Below are positions 55,236 to 64,000 of a stretch of DNA of 64,000 bases, one piece after another. Each line of letters begins with the position of its first letter. Position 1 is the first letter of the stretch. Position numbers and translations under genes: made by a program. The stretch lies in contig NC_135355.1 in NCBI RefSeq assembly GCF_051622035.1, positions 41,829,486 through 41,893,485 of the forward strand, written 5' to 3'. The stretch comes from Arctopsyche grandis. Taxonomy: Eukaryota > Arthropoda > Insecta > Trichoptera > Hydropsychidae. The notes beneath the pieces are model-generated. The model ran no database searches and had not been told where the DNA came from. It saw only the letters and a program-made list of their open reading frames with translations.

Positions 55236-56355
55236 TTTATTTAAATAGGCACACATACAGAATAAAATATAAAAAGAAAGTTGTATAATGAGACAAAAAA
55301 TAATAATAAACATAAATAAAAATATAATATTCCATTTACAGTGAGCACCACATGGTGATATAAAAAAGTAAAATTACAAAAACATCAAGATTTAAAAAAA
55401 AAGAAAAGAAACAGATAAAGAAAAAGATACAGATAAAGTAAAAAAGAAAAAGAAATACTATAAGGGTGAAGAAGCAAATCAAGCACATATTATTTTCTTC
55501 ACCTTTGTCCTAAAAATACTAAAAGAGTCACTAAAGAGGTCAGGACAATCATCTAAGCTATCGTAAATACGGCATATACGAACGATTGCACTATTGAAAG
55601 AGGTGTTGCTTTGACAAATTGGTGGATAAAAAAGATTTGTGCATCTGGTGAATCGGGCATTAACGTTAAAATTAATCTCGCTTAAAACAGATGTGTCAAG
55701 AATACCATTAGCAATCTTATATAAAATTAACAAATCAGAAACCCTTCTACGCTGAGACAAACTTGCAATATGGAAAAAAGAAAGTCTGTCATTATAAGAT
55801 GGTAACAGTTTTTTAAGACCAGTCTTATAGGATAAATGGCGCAAAAAACGCTTCTGGATTGTTTCTAAATGCTCAATGTGAGTTTGGTAATAGGGAGACC
55901 ATATGATTGAGGCATACTCCATATTACTACGAACTAAACTGTAATAGAGTAGAGTATGGGGATTCTTAAAGGGCTTCGCAACTCGGCAAATAAATCCCAA
56001 GAGTTTATAAGATTTAGTAACAATTTGATTCATATGTTCATTAAATGATAGTTTGGAATCTATAAGTATACCTAAGTCTCTGGCACAATTTTTTGCTTTT
56101 AGATCTACGTTATTAATATTGTAAGTAAAGTCAATTAGGTTACGATTTCTGGAAAGTGTCATTGAGAAGCATTTAGAAATATTGAGATGCATAAGGTTTA
56201 CATTACACCATTCAGATATTATATCAATGTCGGATTGTAATTTTAAGCAATCCGACTCACTAGTGATAGGATGGAAAACCTTAAGATCATCGGCATAAAG
56301 TCAGCATTGACACTTCAGTAGGGGGATTAGGTCATTAATAAAAATAATAAACAGA
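55236..56355 (-). mobile_element. 5'-truncated LINE inserted in unit E
   Basis: Units A and B have the unfilled sequence AATCAGTATACATGAC (14,570; 22,373). Here AATCAGTAT is followed by a T-rich tail (minus-strand poly(A)-like end), and ATTCATGAC resumes at about 56,357. The element keeps only the end of its reverse transcriptase, starting near YADDLKVFHPITSESD. Confidence 0.85.
55479..56305 (-). pseudogene. LINE reverse transcriptase C-terminal half
   Basis: On the minus strand YADDLKVFHPITSESDCLKL (about 56,300) leads in one frame into the 237-aa segment MHLNISKCFSMTLSRNRNLI ... KARDLGILIDSKL-like thumb (NCARDLGILIDSKLSFNEHM), SLVRSNMEYASIIWSPYYQT and IEHLETIQKRFLRHL, ending KVKKIICA. The pattern is that of jockey/CR1-group LINEs. 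The frame is open to its natural end, so the only lesion is the 5' truncation. This suggests a recent insertion. Confidence 0.87.
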
Positions 56356-56810
56356 ATTCATGACTAGTAAGTGTATGCACCATCAAAATCACCCAGTAAC
56401 AGTAGGTATACACGGGTGAATGAATGAACACGATTAGTAGTAGATTCATACACTAGCTATCCGTACGCAGTAAATGTTTACGAAAAGAATAACAAGTTGA
56501 CATGCTTAACAAATATATAGTTGGCTTTTGGCGGATTAAACTAAAAACGGAAAGAATACGACATTATTTCGATGAACATATTATTAATGAACAAAATAAA
56601 ATGTAACCTAACCTAACCTTGTCAGAAACCGTAGGTAATACGGATGTACATAATTGTAATCGTTGACTTTTTAGCTTAATTATTGTCTGTTTGGTATCAA
56701 TTCAATAATAATAATTGGGGCTCCAGAATTACACTACCAAGAGGCAGACAACTGAAAAATAGCATTGATATGAATTCTATGCAAACACTGTCGACAGGAG
56801 AACCTATTTG
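56356..56810. repeat. End of unit E with jockey endonuclease stub
   Basis: Matches 22,375-22,825. It contains TAACCTAACCTAACC (about 56,604) and the first ~110 bp of the jockey-like LINE (WGSRITLPRGRQLKNSID ... LSTGEP), cut at 56,808. The array homology ends here. The shared LINE start in A, B and E shows that this insertion is older than the duplications. Confidence 0.8.
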
Positions 56811-57300
56811 AACACAAGCAGTTATATTCTTGAGCATCAAATTCATTGAAAGAGCATCATCAAACTTTAATCACCTGTCAAACCACTCAAACTTCATTCG
56901 TTAGCAGATTTACTTGTGCATAGCAGCAAGTGCATGAATTTGCGCGTCAGTGTATACTTTGTCTAGTAATAGTATCTGCGGAATCTAGCATCGTAAGCTT
57001 TAGTAGCATAGCTAGTGTACACACTTCCTAGTCAGTAACATAACACATAGATTTATGCTTTTGAAAAATCAGAACATCATATCACAATATTTTTTAAAAA
57101 TACACTATTTTATTTTCAATATTCAACTTTTTTTTTCCTCTATCTATGTACGTAATAACAATAGATGAAGTTTTGTGATCATGCGAAAATTCGAACTCGA
57201 GATTTTGACTGATTCGAACTCAGAATCGATCACTGATCACGTTTTAATTATCTAGAAAAAATGTGTTTGTGTCTGTGTATTTTGGGGATTTTTTGAACAC
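56811..57300. other. Unique AT-rich sequence, no gene seen
   Basis: No array homology and no ORF of note. A partial palindrome (GAACTCGAGATTTTGACTGATTCGAACTCAGAATCGATCACTGATCACG region, 57,190-57,240) is the only structure noticed. Confidence 0.4.
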
Positions 57301-57309
57301 CGTTAGTCC

Positions 57310-58080
57310 TATCGAACTGAAACTTGATATCGGTTACTGAAATTCTTATCGATATGATGTAAATTTTTTTCAAATTTTTAAGTTGACCGGAAATGGTACC
57401 TCCCCTTATAGGTGTCCTGTTAGTTTCAAGTTTTTGAATTCAATTATCTCCCAAACCGCCAATGAAATCGGACTGATAATTTTTTGCATATAATAGAAAT
57501 TATAAATTTTATACCCGAATATTTTTTTCTAAACCAGAAGTAGTACTTTTACTCTAGAGGTGAATCGAAGTTTTTTCTCTCAGAAACCCATTTGTTTATT
57601 GAACTGAAAATTATAAGCTTACATATGTTTAAAATTTGGTAAGCATCCGTCAACCGGAAATTGCAGTTCACTCTAGTTCGATTCTTCTCCTGCTATTTTT
57701 GTCAACCCCTTAAACATATGTACTCTTCACGAAAAAATTCAAGTATAATTCTTGTATCAATTTTCTGAAAATAAAAAAAAAAATCACTAAATTTAATAAA
57801 CCCGAAGTCAAAAATGTTGGGACCACGATTCTTTCCACACCCTTGGACGCATCAAGCTGAAAATTTATATTTGTAATCTTTATGCACCAACTTAGAGCTG
57901 ATAAGGTTTTGGTCAGAATTCGTAAACCGGAAGTAGTAATTTTTTTTAAAACAATATTTCATTATTTTATTTCGACCTTTTAAATTATTTTTATCTTCTT
58001 GATATTTATTGTGCATAATACTTATATTGATTTTAAGTAATAAAAAAATTTTGAACAAAATCTGACAACCGGAAGTAGAA
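57310..58080. repeat. Diverged tandem repeat, ~136-bp spacing
   Basis: The word CCGGAAGT or a close variant recurs at 57,387, 57,535, 57,654, 57,802, 57,927 and 58,069, giving spacings of 148, 119, 148, 125 and 142. It is usually preceded 60-80 bp earlier by a GAACTGAAA-like word (57,313; 57,462; 57,598; 57,853). No long ORF. Probably an old satellite or part of an unrecognised mobile element. Confidence 0.5.
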
Positions 58081-58766
58081 CTTTTGTCTTGTGTAAATAT
58101 CCCTACATTTGCGCTCAATTTGTATCGAAAACACTCCCATAACCGGTATGTGTGAACGTGTATGTAATTATGTTTAATGATCGAATTTTGTTTTGTGACC
58201 TTCTTATATTCCTCATGCTTGGTCACATCAAAATTTATTTATTTTTTATTCATTTATGTATATTAAAATTTTTGATTGAACTGTTGAACCGCAACGCGCG
58301 GGTTGCATGGCACAGTTACCACCACGAGCTTTCTTCCTACGTGATCTCAGTCTCTTCAAAATGTTACAAATGACTACCATTGTCTGTGCTATTAATAGGT
58401 GGAGCAGCACTTCAACAAGTACATATAATCCAACATAGGAATTAACGGTAAACGCACATTATCCTCAATGCGTGGATTTAAGTTCACACACCCATACATC
58501 ATGCTCGTTTCTTAAATCTACATATTACAGATATCCGTAATGATGGACTATAATGTGCTCCACCCAAGATTTGGACACCAGCTAACGACCCTCACGGGTG
58601 GTTGAAGAAAACAGTAATGCCAGTCGCCGGCTGGTGCGGTGACCACTTGTTGCAAACACCAAAGTTGCCCAACAATTGCACGTCGCAGTGCTGAAACTTT
58701 TTTTTGCGTCAACAAACAATGCGATTCGACACACTCATAAAGTCATAATTCAAGAGAACAAGATGT
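58081..58766. other. Unique sequence, no gene recognised
   Basis: Mixed composition with GC-richer patches around 58,275-58,345 and 58,590-58,690. Open frames are short (at most 124 aa on the minus strand, running through the low-complexity repeat) and have no recognisable motif. Confidence 0.35.
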
Positions 58767-59114
58767 ATGTATGCCACAGTGAAAGATCGTTTGAATGCTT
58801 CGGTATATGTTGGTCTAACGGGCGACTCAATGAAGAAGTTTGCTAATGAACCGTTCAAGACAAATAAAATAAAACAGGGCAGTGCTTCACTGATTGCATA
58901 CAATTTGTCCAGAGGTGGAGATGTGGTAAGCACTCTAGTGCAGAGCAACAATGTTCAAGCTGCCAATCAGACCAAAACAGAACTAGTGCTTCAATGGCAA
59001 TTACATTTACAAAATCATCTAAGAAAATTATACACCCTTTTGTTGCGTGCTTTCAATCGTAATGACATTATATCAGCCTTTCAAATTCCGATCCAACATA
59101 TTCTACTTACATAG
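58767..59114 (+). CDS. Hypothetical 115-aa ORF, unrecognised
   Basis: Begins MYATVKDRLNASVYVGLTGD and ends FQIPIQHILLT. Amino-acid composition is protein-like in the first 75 residues (KKFANEPFKTNKIKQGSASL, NLSRGGDVVSTLVQ), less so at the end. A possible donor GTGGTAAGC at about 58,920 would end an exon there. No signal peptide, no known motif. It may be chance; there is no second copy in the window for comparison. Confidence 0.22.
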   Translation: MYATVKDRLNASVYVGLTGDSMKKFANEPFKTNKIKQGSASLIAYNLSRGGDVVSTLVQSNNVQAANQTKTELVLQWQLHLQNHLRKLYTLLLRAFNRNDIISAFQIPIQHILLT

Positions 59115-59315
59115 ATAGTTTGATTTGGTGGAAAATTTTACAACATTCTTCTTATGTTGTCAGGTATGTATGTAAGTCAGAAACTGTAAGAAACTACCGA
59201 GGGGCATATTTCACAACAATTTAAATGTGAATAATAATTTACCTGCAAAATGGTTATCGACGATAGAAATTTGAAAGGGTTCAAAGTTTGCAAAACAATT
59301 TCTATTTTGAAATAC

Positions 59316-59760
59316 AGTACGCTCTCGATTATTTGGGCTAATGCTGGGGAGGAAGGGCACGGATAATCCGAAGAATCAAATTTTGACTTGGTTTCGAATA
59401 TAATATCATATTTACAACACAAATTTTTGTTTCATCGTTTTAATTCTCATTGTTTATTAAGAAAAACACTCATAGTTAAGCAGATGATATGTGGCCGTTA
59501 GTAGTTAGTACTAGTGTTGCCAAAATATAAAATAAATGTATACGAGTATAAAGTCGTTTCATTGATGATATAAAACCTTGGTCCATGGGCTGAATCAAAG
59601 ATGTCACATTAGGGGGCAAAAATTTTGTAAACATACATAATACCATCGTTTGTTTTTAGTATTCTTTCGTTGGGATGAGAAGGAGCATTATCAAATAAGT
59701 AATAACCTAATAATAATACTGCTTTCTCTGGAAATCTCTTATTTTTTCAAAAATCTTGCA
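59316..59760 (-). pseudogene. Tigger/pogo transposase relic with terminus
   Basis: The left edge TA|CAGTACGCTCTCGATTATTTGG has the form of a Tigger/pogo end with a TA target site. On the minus strand the interior reads [20 protein letters not shown] and, after a frameshift, [20 protein letters not shown]. 'DNAPSHP ... [14 protein letters not shown]' is the second catalytic-Asp region and downstream signature of the DDE domain of pogo-group transposases. The first Asp region and the N-terminal DNA-binding domain are missing, and the other terminus was not found. Confidence 0.85.
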
Positions 59761-60584
59761 CCTCTGGTACCCATCTTCAAAAATCTCCCTGTCCTCTCCC
59801 ATGCCCCTTTCTAATCATAATAAAATTAATAAGTTGTTATCTATTGATAACTGGCTTACCTCGATAAAATAAACGAATTTTTGTTATAAATCCACAAGAA
59901 TAGACGAAATATGATGAAAAGTGGAATTTTATTTAATTCTCATATAAAGACAATTTAATATATTATCCCTATTAATTCAATTCAGATTCATGTTAATACG
60001 AGTAAATAATAGTACGAGTTTTTAGCTCGAAATTTTACCGATTTAAAATTCAGCACACTACCAATTAACCCTTTTAAACGAAAAAAAAATAGTGTGGCCA
60101 GAACACTATTTCAATAAACATGTTTCAATATAAAATAGTATTAACAGTGGGAAAAAATCCCAAGTTAAAATACGTACTTTTGACTTTTGATTTGAACTGG
60201 ACGACTACTTAGAGAGATTTGAAAATTGAAAAGTACTACAAATGAAAGATAAAATACCCGACTATAGATTTCAATTTTCATTTTGATCAGAAAATTGACA
60301 GATTTTGAGACATCGACCGAACAACACCAATATATAGAAAAATCGCGCGATTTAAAAGACACATATATCTCCGAATCTCGAGCCAATCAACATTTTTTAT
60401 TACAATATTCGTATTTACTGGGCATATATCTATAAGAAAAGTCATATCTCGTCTCTGAACCATTTTTCGTGTCGAACAGTGTAATCGACGGAATGATTTT
60501 CCATTTCAGTTCCCTTAAAAGATCGAGGTTTATTTATTTTCCCAATCACCAAAAGTTTCATTTTATGAGTTCTTAACGCGTTTC
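59761..60584. other. AT-rich sequence, no gene seen
   Basis: No conserved motif on either strand. The minus ORF of 73 aa (60,165-60,386) has no protein-like features. Confidence 0.35.
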
Positions 60585-60890
60585 CGCAACACATGACAGT
60601 TCATCATCCACTGCTGGATGAAGGCCTCTCCAACACGCTTCCATTCGTCTCTGTTTTGTGCAACTCTCATTCATCTCACCCCACACATTTTCCTAATTTC
60701 GTCTACCCATCTTACTGCAGTCTTCTTTTTAACCTCTTGCATTCTCTCGGGTACCATTCTAGCACTTATTTTGTTCACCTTTCATCCATTCTTCTAGCCA
60801 CTTGGCCCGCCCATTGCCAATTAAATCTCTTTCTTTTCATATATGCCAACTTAATCATTGATACTTGCATTATTTTACATATGTAGGTTA
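60585..60890 (-). pseudogene. LINE reverse transcriptase C-terminal relic
   Basis: On the minus strand, with small frame breaks: FNWQWAGQVARRMDERW, then KTAVRWVDEIRKMCGVR and RVAQNRDEWKRVGEAFIQQW ending near 60,590. This is the common C-terminal end of endonuclease-reverse-transcriptase LINEs. The plus-strand ORF here (MTVHHPLLDEGLSNTLPF...) is its antisense shadow. Confidence 0.75.
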
Positions 60891-61855
60891 GAAAACTAAA
60901 TCCCACACTCTATGTTAGTTAATAAATGTCCACTACCCTTGTCATAATTCTCACCCACGTATTCCACTTCCTGTCTTTCCTTGTTATGCCGAGTATACAG
61001 CTTTCCATACATCAACATTACATTCTTGCTAATAGATAGAACATGAATTTCTAGTATTTTATGATAGATGCTAAAAATTCACAAAAAAATTTACGTGCTT
61101 TTTATAAACTTCACTCTGTTATTTCGAAATTTATTTGTGTATGTATTTTCTCATGTAAATCTTAATAATTTTCATTTATACTATTTTTTGTTTATTACGC
61201 TAGGTTTAAATTGTATGCATTTCATGAATTGTGTTACAAAGTATTGAAATTGATATGTATTTTGAAAATAAATGCTAAAAATACTAAGTGTCTACTAATA
61301 GACTTTAAACTGTTCTTCAAAATACAAATGTACCAAACAATGAGATCAAATTCACAATAAAATCCTCGTCATCTGCAAACAAAAAATTCGTCACATGTTC
61401 AAGAGAATATGTGTGTGAGTTTTGACATTGAAAAGAAAAAAATTATTACACAACATGGTGCAAATTGTTTCAATTCTTTCAATGTCCTTTTCTGGTCATT
61501 AGTACGCGTGTAAGATTACTTTCAGTAATAGATTTTTAAATTGCTTTCTTTCTTGAGAGTTTCGGCAATCCTGCGCCGTCAATTGCTTTTACCCAGAAAA
61601 AGACAATGCTCTCGGGTCCAAATGTTTACCCATAGCAATCCCACAAAACGTTAAAATCGTAACTGTAAACTTAAACAAGTGCCCGACAATAAATCAAACA
61701 CATCGAGGGCACCGCTTCCTGGAAGAAGCGCATTTGTATCCATTCCTTTTAAGTAGATAGCGATAGGCCCGTTTAAAAATATATCGCCGATTAATAAAAA
61801 TGTGTTTTAAAACATTCAAATAAATATAAATAAATTGCAATGGGTAAATGGGAAT
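60891..61855. other. Unique sequence, no gene recognised
   Basis: No ORF above 60 aa and no repeat shared with the array. GC-richer patch at 61,560-61,740 without a readable frame. Confidence 0.35.
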
Positions 61856-62161
61856 AATGCAAAGTCACACAATGACAAGGCGACAATGCGACTCTGCAGG
61901 TGAGTTGCTCTTATTTGTAGGAGGTATTGGAAACAATGAGATCTATATTTCAATGGCGAATGTTTTTGGTTTCTTTTGATTCAGGTGCTTTTTGGCAGAG
62001 CCGTGATGAAATTGGACACAATGACGTGTCGGAACACCTTCTCGGTGGGAGAGCTTTTCAACATTCAAACAAACGGTAGCCGAAGATTAAAACAGAAATA
62101 CTTAAGAAAATGTATGTATTATAAATCACCTTTACTTCAAATTCTAGTTAAGCACACGTAA
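61856..62161 (+). other. Possible small spliced exon pair, unrecognised
   Basis: A strong donor-like CTGCAG|GTGAGT (61,900) is followed 84 bp later by an acceptor-like TTTGATTCAG (61,984). Joining them gives a frame TMTRRQCDSAGAFWQSRDEI ... HLLGGRAFQHSNKR and then a stop. Without splicing, another frame (61,976-62,161) reads VLFGRAVMKLDTMTCRNTFSVGELFNI, which weakly recalls the KL...TVGEIVN segment of ABCC transporters. The two readings exclude each other, and neither is supported elsewhere in the window. Confidence 0.2.
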
Positions 62162-62478
62162 GAACCTTTACATCGACTTATCAGTCCAAATGTGATATTC
62201 AAGCTGGACTACACGCGGTTTATGATTATTTAGGCTTATAATATAATATGCAAACTAATTGCGTTTGTGCTATATAAATCAGGGTTAATTAAATGTCAAT
62301 ATTATTCAAAGAATATTATTGAAGAATAATCTGATCAATGATGTTTATTAATAATAAATTATTACAGAAAATCGCATCATATTTTATGAATTGTTTTATT
62401 ATATTTTTAATCATCGTCATGTTAAGTGTGTGCATTCAATATGGGAAAGGACCACTTTTCAACACAATATCCATATTC

Positions 62479-62525
62479 ATATATCATCTCTAGTTATAAC
62501 TTACATATAACTAGAGATGATATAT
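62479..62525. repeat. Perfect 20-bp hairpin, 7-nt loop
   Basis: ATATATCATCTCTAGTTATA (62,479-62,498), loop ACTTACA, then the exact reverse complement (62,506-62,525). ATCC and GGAT extend the pairing after a few unpaired bases. It could be a small MITE, a local inverted duplication or a structured RNA. Confidence 0.85.
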
Positions 62526-63500
62526 GGATTGCAGAAGTATCCAAAATGATCTCACAAAATTGTCTCTGTGTATTGGACTTATAATATATTTTAAAGTTAT
62601 AATGTGTCAAAAATACAATAAAGGAAAATATGTCAACGAAAAGCGTTTCAAATTAAAAAAAAACTGTTTGTTTTATTCGTATTTTTGGAAGAAGTATAAA
62701 TTGGTTGGATTTATATAAGTATAATATATAAATATTTTATAACAATTTTTTGAAACGTATTAAGTAATTGCCAAGTTCCGTTTTGCAAATTCGATTAAAT
62801 GACAATTAGAATCCGATCATTAAAAATGTATCGACAACAGACGATTGAATTAACCATAAAGTATCGGAATTGAATTAAAATATCCCGGATAAACTGAGTT
62901 TTTCGAAAATAAAATAATAAAATTAGCAATCTAAACAATATTAACATTGTGTTGAGTAAATTTAAATTTTCATCGTCTTGTTTTTATCATTTTTGAATAT
63001 TTACTGTCATCAATGAATCAATTCTCCAGAATTTTCTTCATTAAGAAAGTCTTTAAATCTTTATATTGAACGTTATTTATAAGTAAAATATGTATTTTTT
63101 TTTTTAAATCTAAATATTTTGATTTGAGATTAAGCTTGATCAAAAGATTAGCCCGTAATACGTACAAAAAAATAAAAAGTACACTAAAAAAATTATACCT
63201 GCTTTTAACCAGCGTTGTCAACTCGATAAGTATGTTGTGATCAAAAAAGCCTCAACAAAATTCAACAATTTCAACGACATTTATTTCTTAAAAAATAATA
63301 TAACATAAATACCTGCTAAAATAAACAACCCAACGCATAATAATACTTGAGCCGAGGGCTATCAAAACGACTCAATTTGTCAATACCGACTACGATTTCG
63401 TACAAAACAAACCAAACCTTCAAAAGCTTAAATCCGGCATCGCTCAATAGCATTTTTTTCTGTCGAAACTTTACTTGTTACCTTTCCAATTAGCGACGCT
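62526..63500. other. AT-rich sequence, no gene seen
   Basis: Low-complexity AT-rich DNA on both strands. The 64-67-aa ORFs are rich in Lys, Ile and Phe as expected from composition. Confidence 0.35.
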
Positions 63501-63516
63501 TACCTGAAAACCTGCA

Positions 63517-63775
63517 ATGAAATATTGTTATCAATGCATCGTCTCGCTTGATTTACGACATGTGCATGAATGCGACGAATGTTTTGGTGCACCGCAGTGT
63601 CAGTTGCCATTGGCGATTGTTTTATTGCACCTCGAAGACGTTATCCTTGTAATCCTGACAAATATTTTGGCTTTTCTAACAATACACCTTTGGATACGAC
63701 CTGTCTTACCTGTCCGTCGGTAGCTACACTCGCCGCGGGAAGTCTCCAAATTGTGTAATTTTTTTTAGCCATCGT
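63517..63775. other. GC-richer open segment, possible exon, strand unclear
   Basis: On the plus strand 63,570-63,758 encodes FIAPRRRYPCNPDKYFGFSN followed by LDTTCLTCPSV, a Cys-containing 62-aa frame. On the minus strand an ATG at about 63,772 (MAKKNYTIWRLPAASVATDG) is followed by CAG|GTAAGA at about 63,709, a good splice donor, and a second acceptor/donor-like pair lies at about 63,505-63,515. Either could be a real first exon of a gene running out of the window. No family recognised. Confidence 0.25.
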
Positions 63776-64000
63776 TGAAACATAAAATATGTAGGTTTGC
63801 TATGCATTGGAATAAGCAAGTATCCCTGATTTTTATAAAAATATTAGGCAAATTTCCCGTCGTTGCTCAGGTGAGAAAAGCTAAAAATAAAAGCGAATCC
63901 TTACAATACTAGAGATCGGATTTGAAAAATTGAACCTGATATAGAGCCAAACGAAGAAAATGTTTCATATTTTTCACATAGGTTTAGGAGCTCTTTTTTC
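63776..64000. other. Right window edge, no gene seen
   Basis: AT-rich, no open frame of note. Confidence 0.35.

Noticed and set aside
60593-60886. 97-aa plus-strand ORF MTVHHPLLDEG...
   Set aside because: Antisense of a LINE reverse transcriptase end (EAFIQQW on the other strand).

Overview
This is a eukaryotic, AT-rich and very repeat-dense window. Short spliced introns (about 80-190 bp), jockey-type and other non-LTR retrotransposons, hAT and Tigger relics, tRNA-derived SINE DNA and a peroxiredoxin of arthropod Prx1/2 type suggest an insect nuclear genome. The species cannot be named from the sequence. There are no bacterial operons, rRNA genes or CRISPR arrays.

The backbone is a degenerate tandem array. 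Five copies, called A-E here, of a multi-kilobase segment each carry the last three exons of one typical 2-Cys peroxiredoxin (exons at about 11.35-12.08, 19.25-19.91, 34.18-34.89, 42.05-42.77 and 52.31-53.02 kb, all + strand). I could not find the first coding exon in any unit. Copies A-D carry frameshifts or nonsense changes; only copy E keeps exons 2-4 open. Each unit is built from a left AT-rich block (X), a GC-richer block upstream of the exons (Y), the exons, and a downstream block (Z). The window opens inside an X block, so the array probably continues to the left. It ends at about 56.81 kb.

The array is full of datable insertions, because another unit often supplies the empty site. They include a 1,187-bp hAT-like element (6,798-7,984, TSD GTATACTC), a 394-bp hAT-like element nested in a foldback MITE (units A, D and E, TSD GATATCGG), a 1,427-bp element with about 370-bp GC-rich inverted repeats (39,272-40,698), and solo LTRs (6,541-6,743; 30,222-30,581; 37,822-38,047; 45,846-46,071). 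Between units B and C a jockey-like LINE is split by an antisense LINE, which is itself split by a CR1-like LINE landing in the codons of the catalytic YADD motif. Unit E holds a near-complete antisense jockey-like LINE (46.7-50.1 kb) and a truncated one (55.2-56.35 kb).

From 56.8 to 64.0 kb the sequence is not part of the array. It holds a diverged repeat with about 136-bp spacing (57.3-58.1 kb), a Tigger/pogo transposase relic (59.3-59.8 kb, minus), a LINE 3' relic (60.6-60.9 kb, minus), a perfect 20-bp hairpin (62.48-62.53 kb), and a few short unrecognised open segments with splice-like signals. The window shows gene duplication followed by decay and transposon nesting, with one duplicate whose reading frame appears to have been restored.
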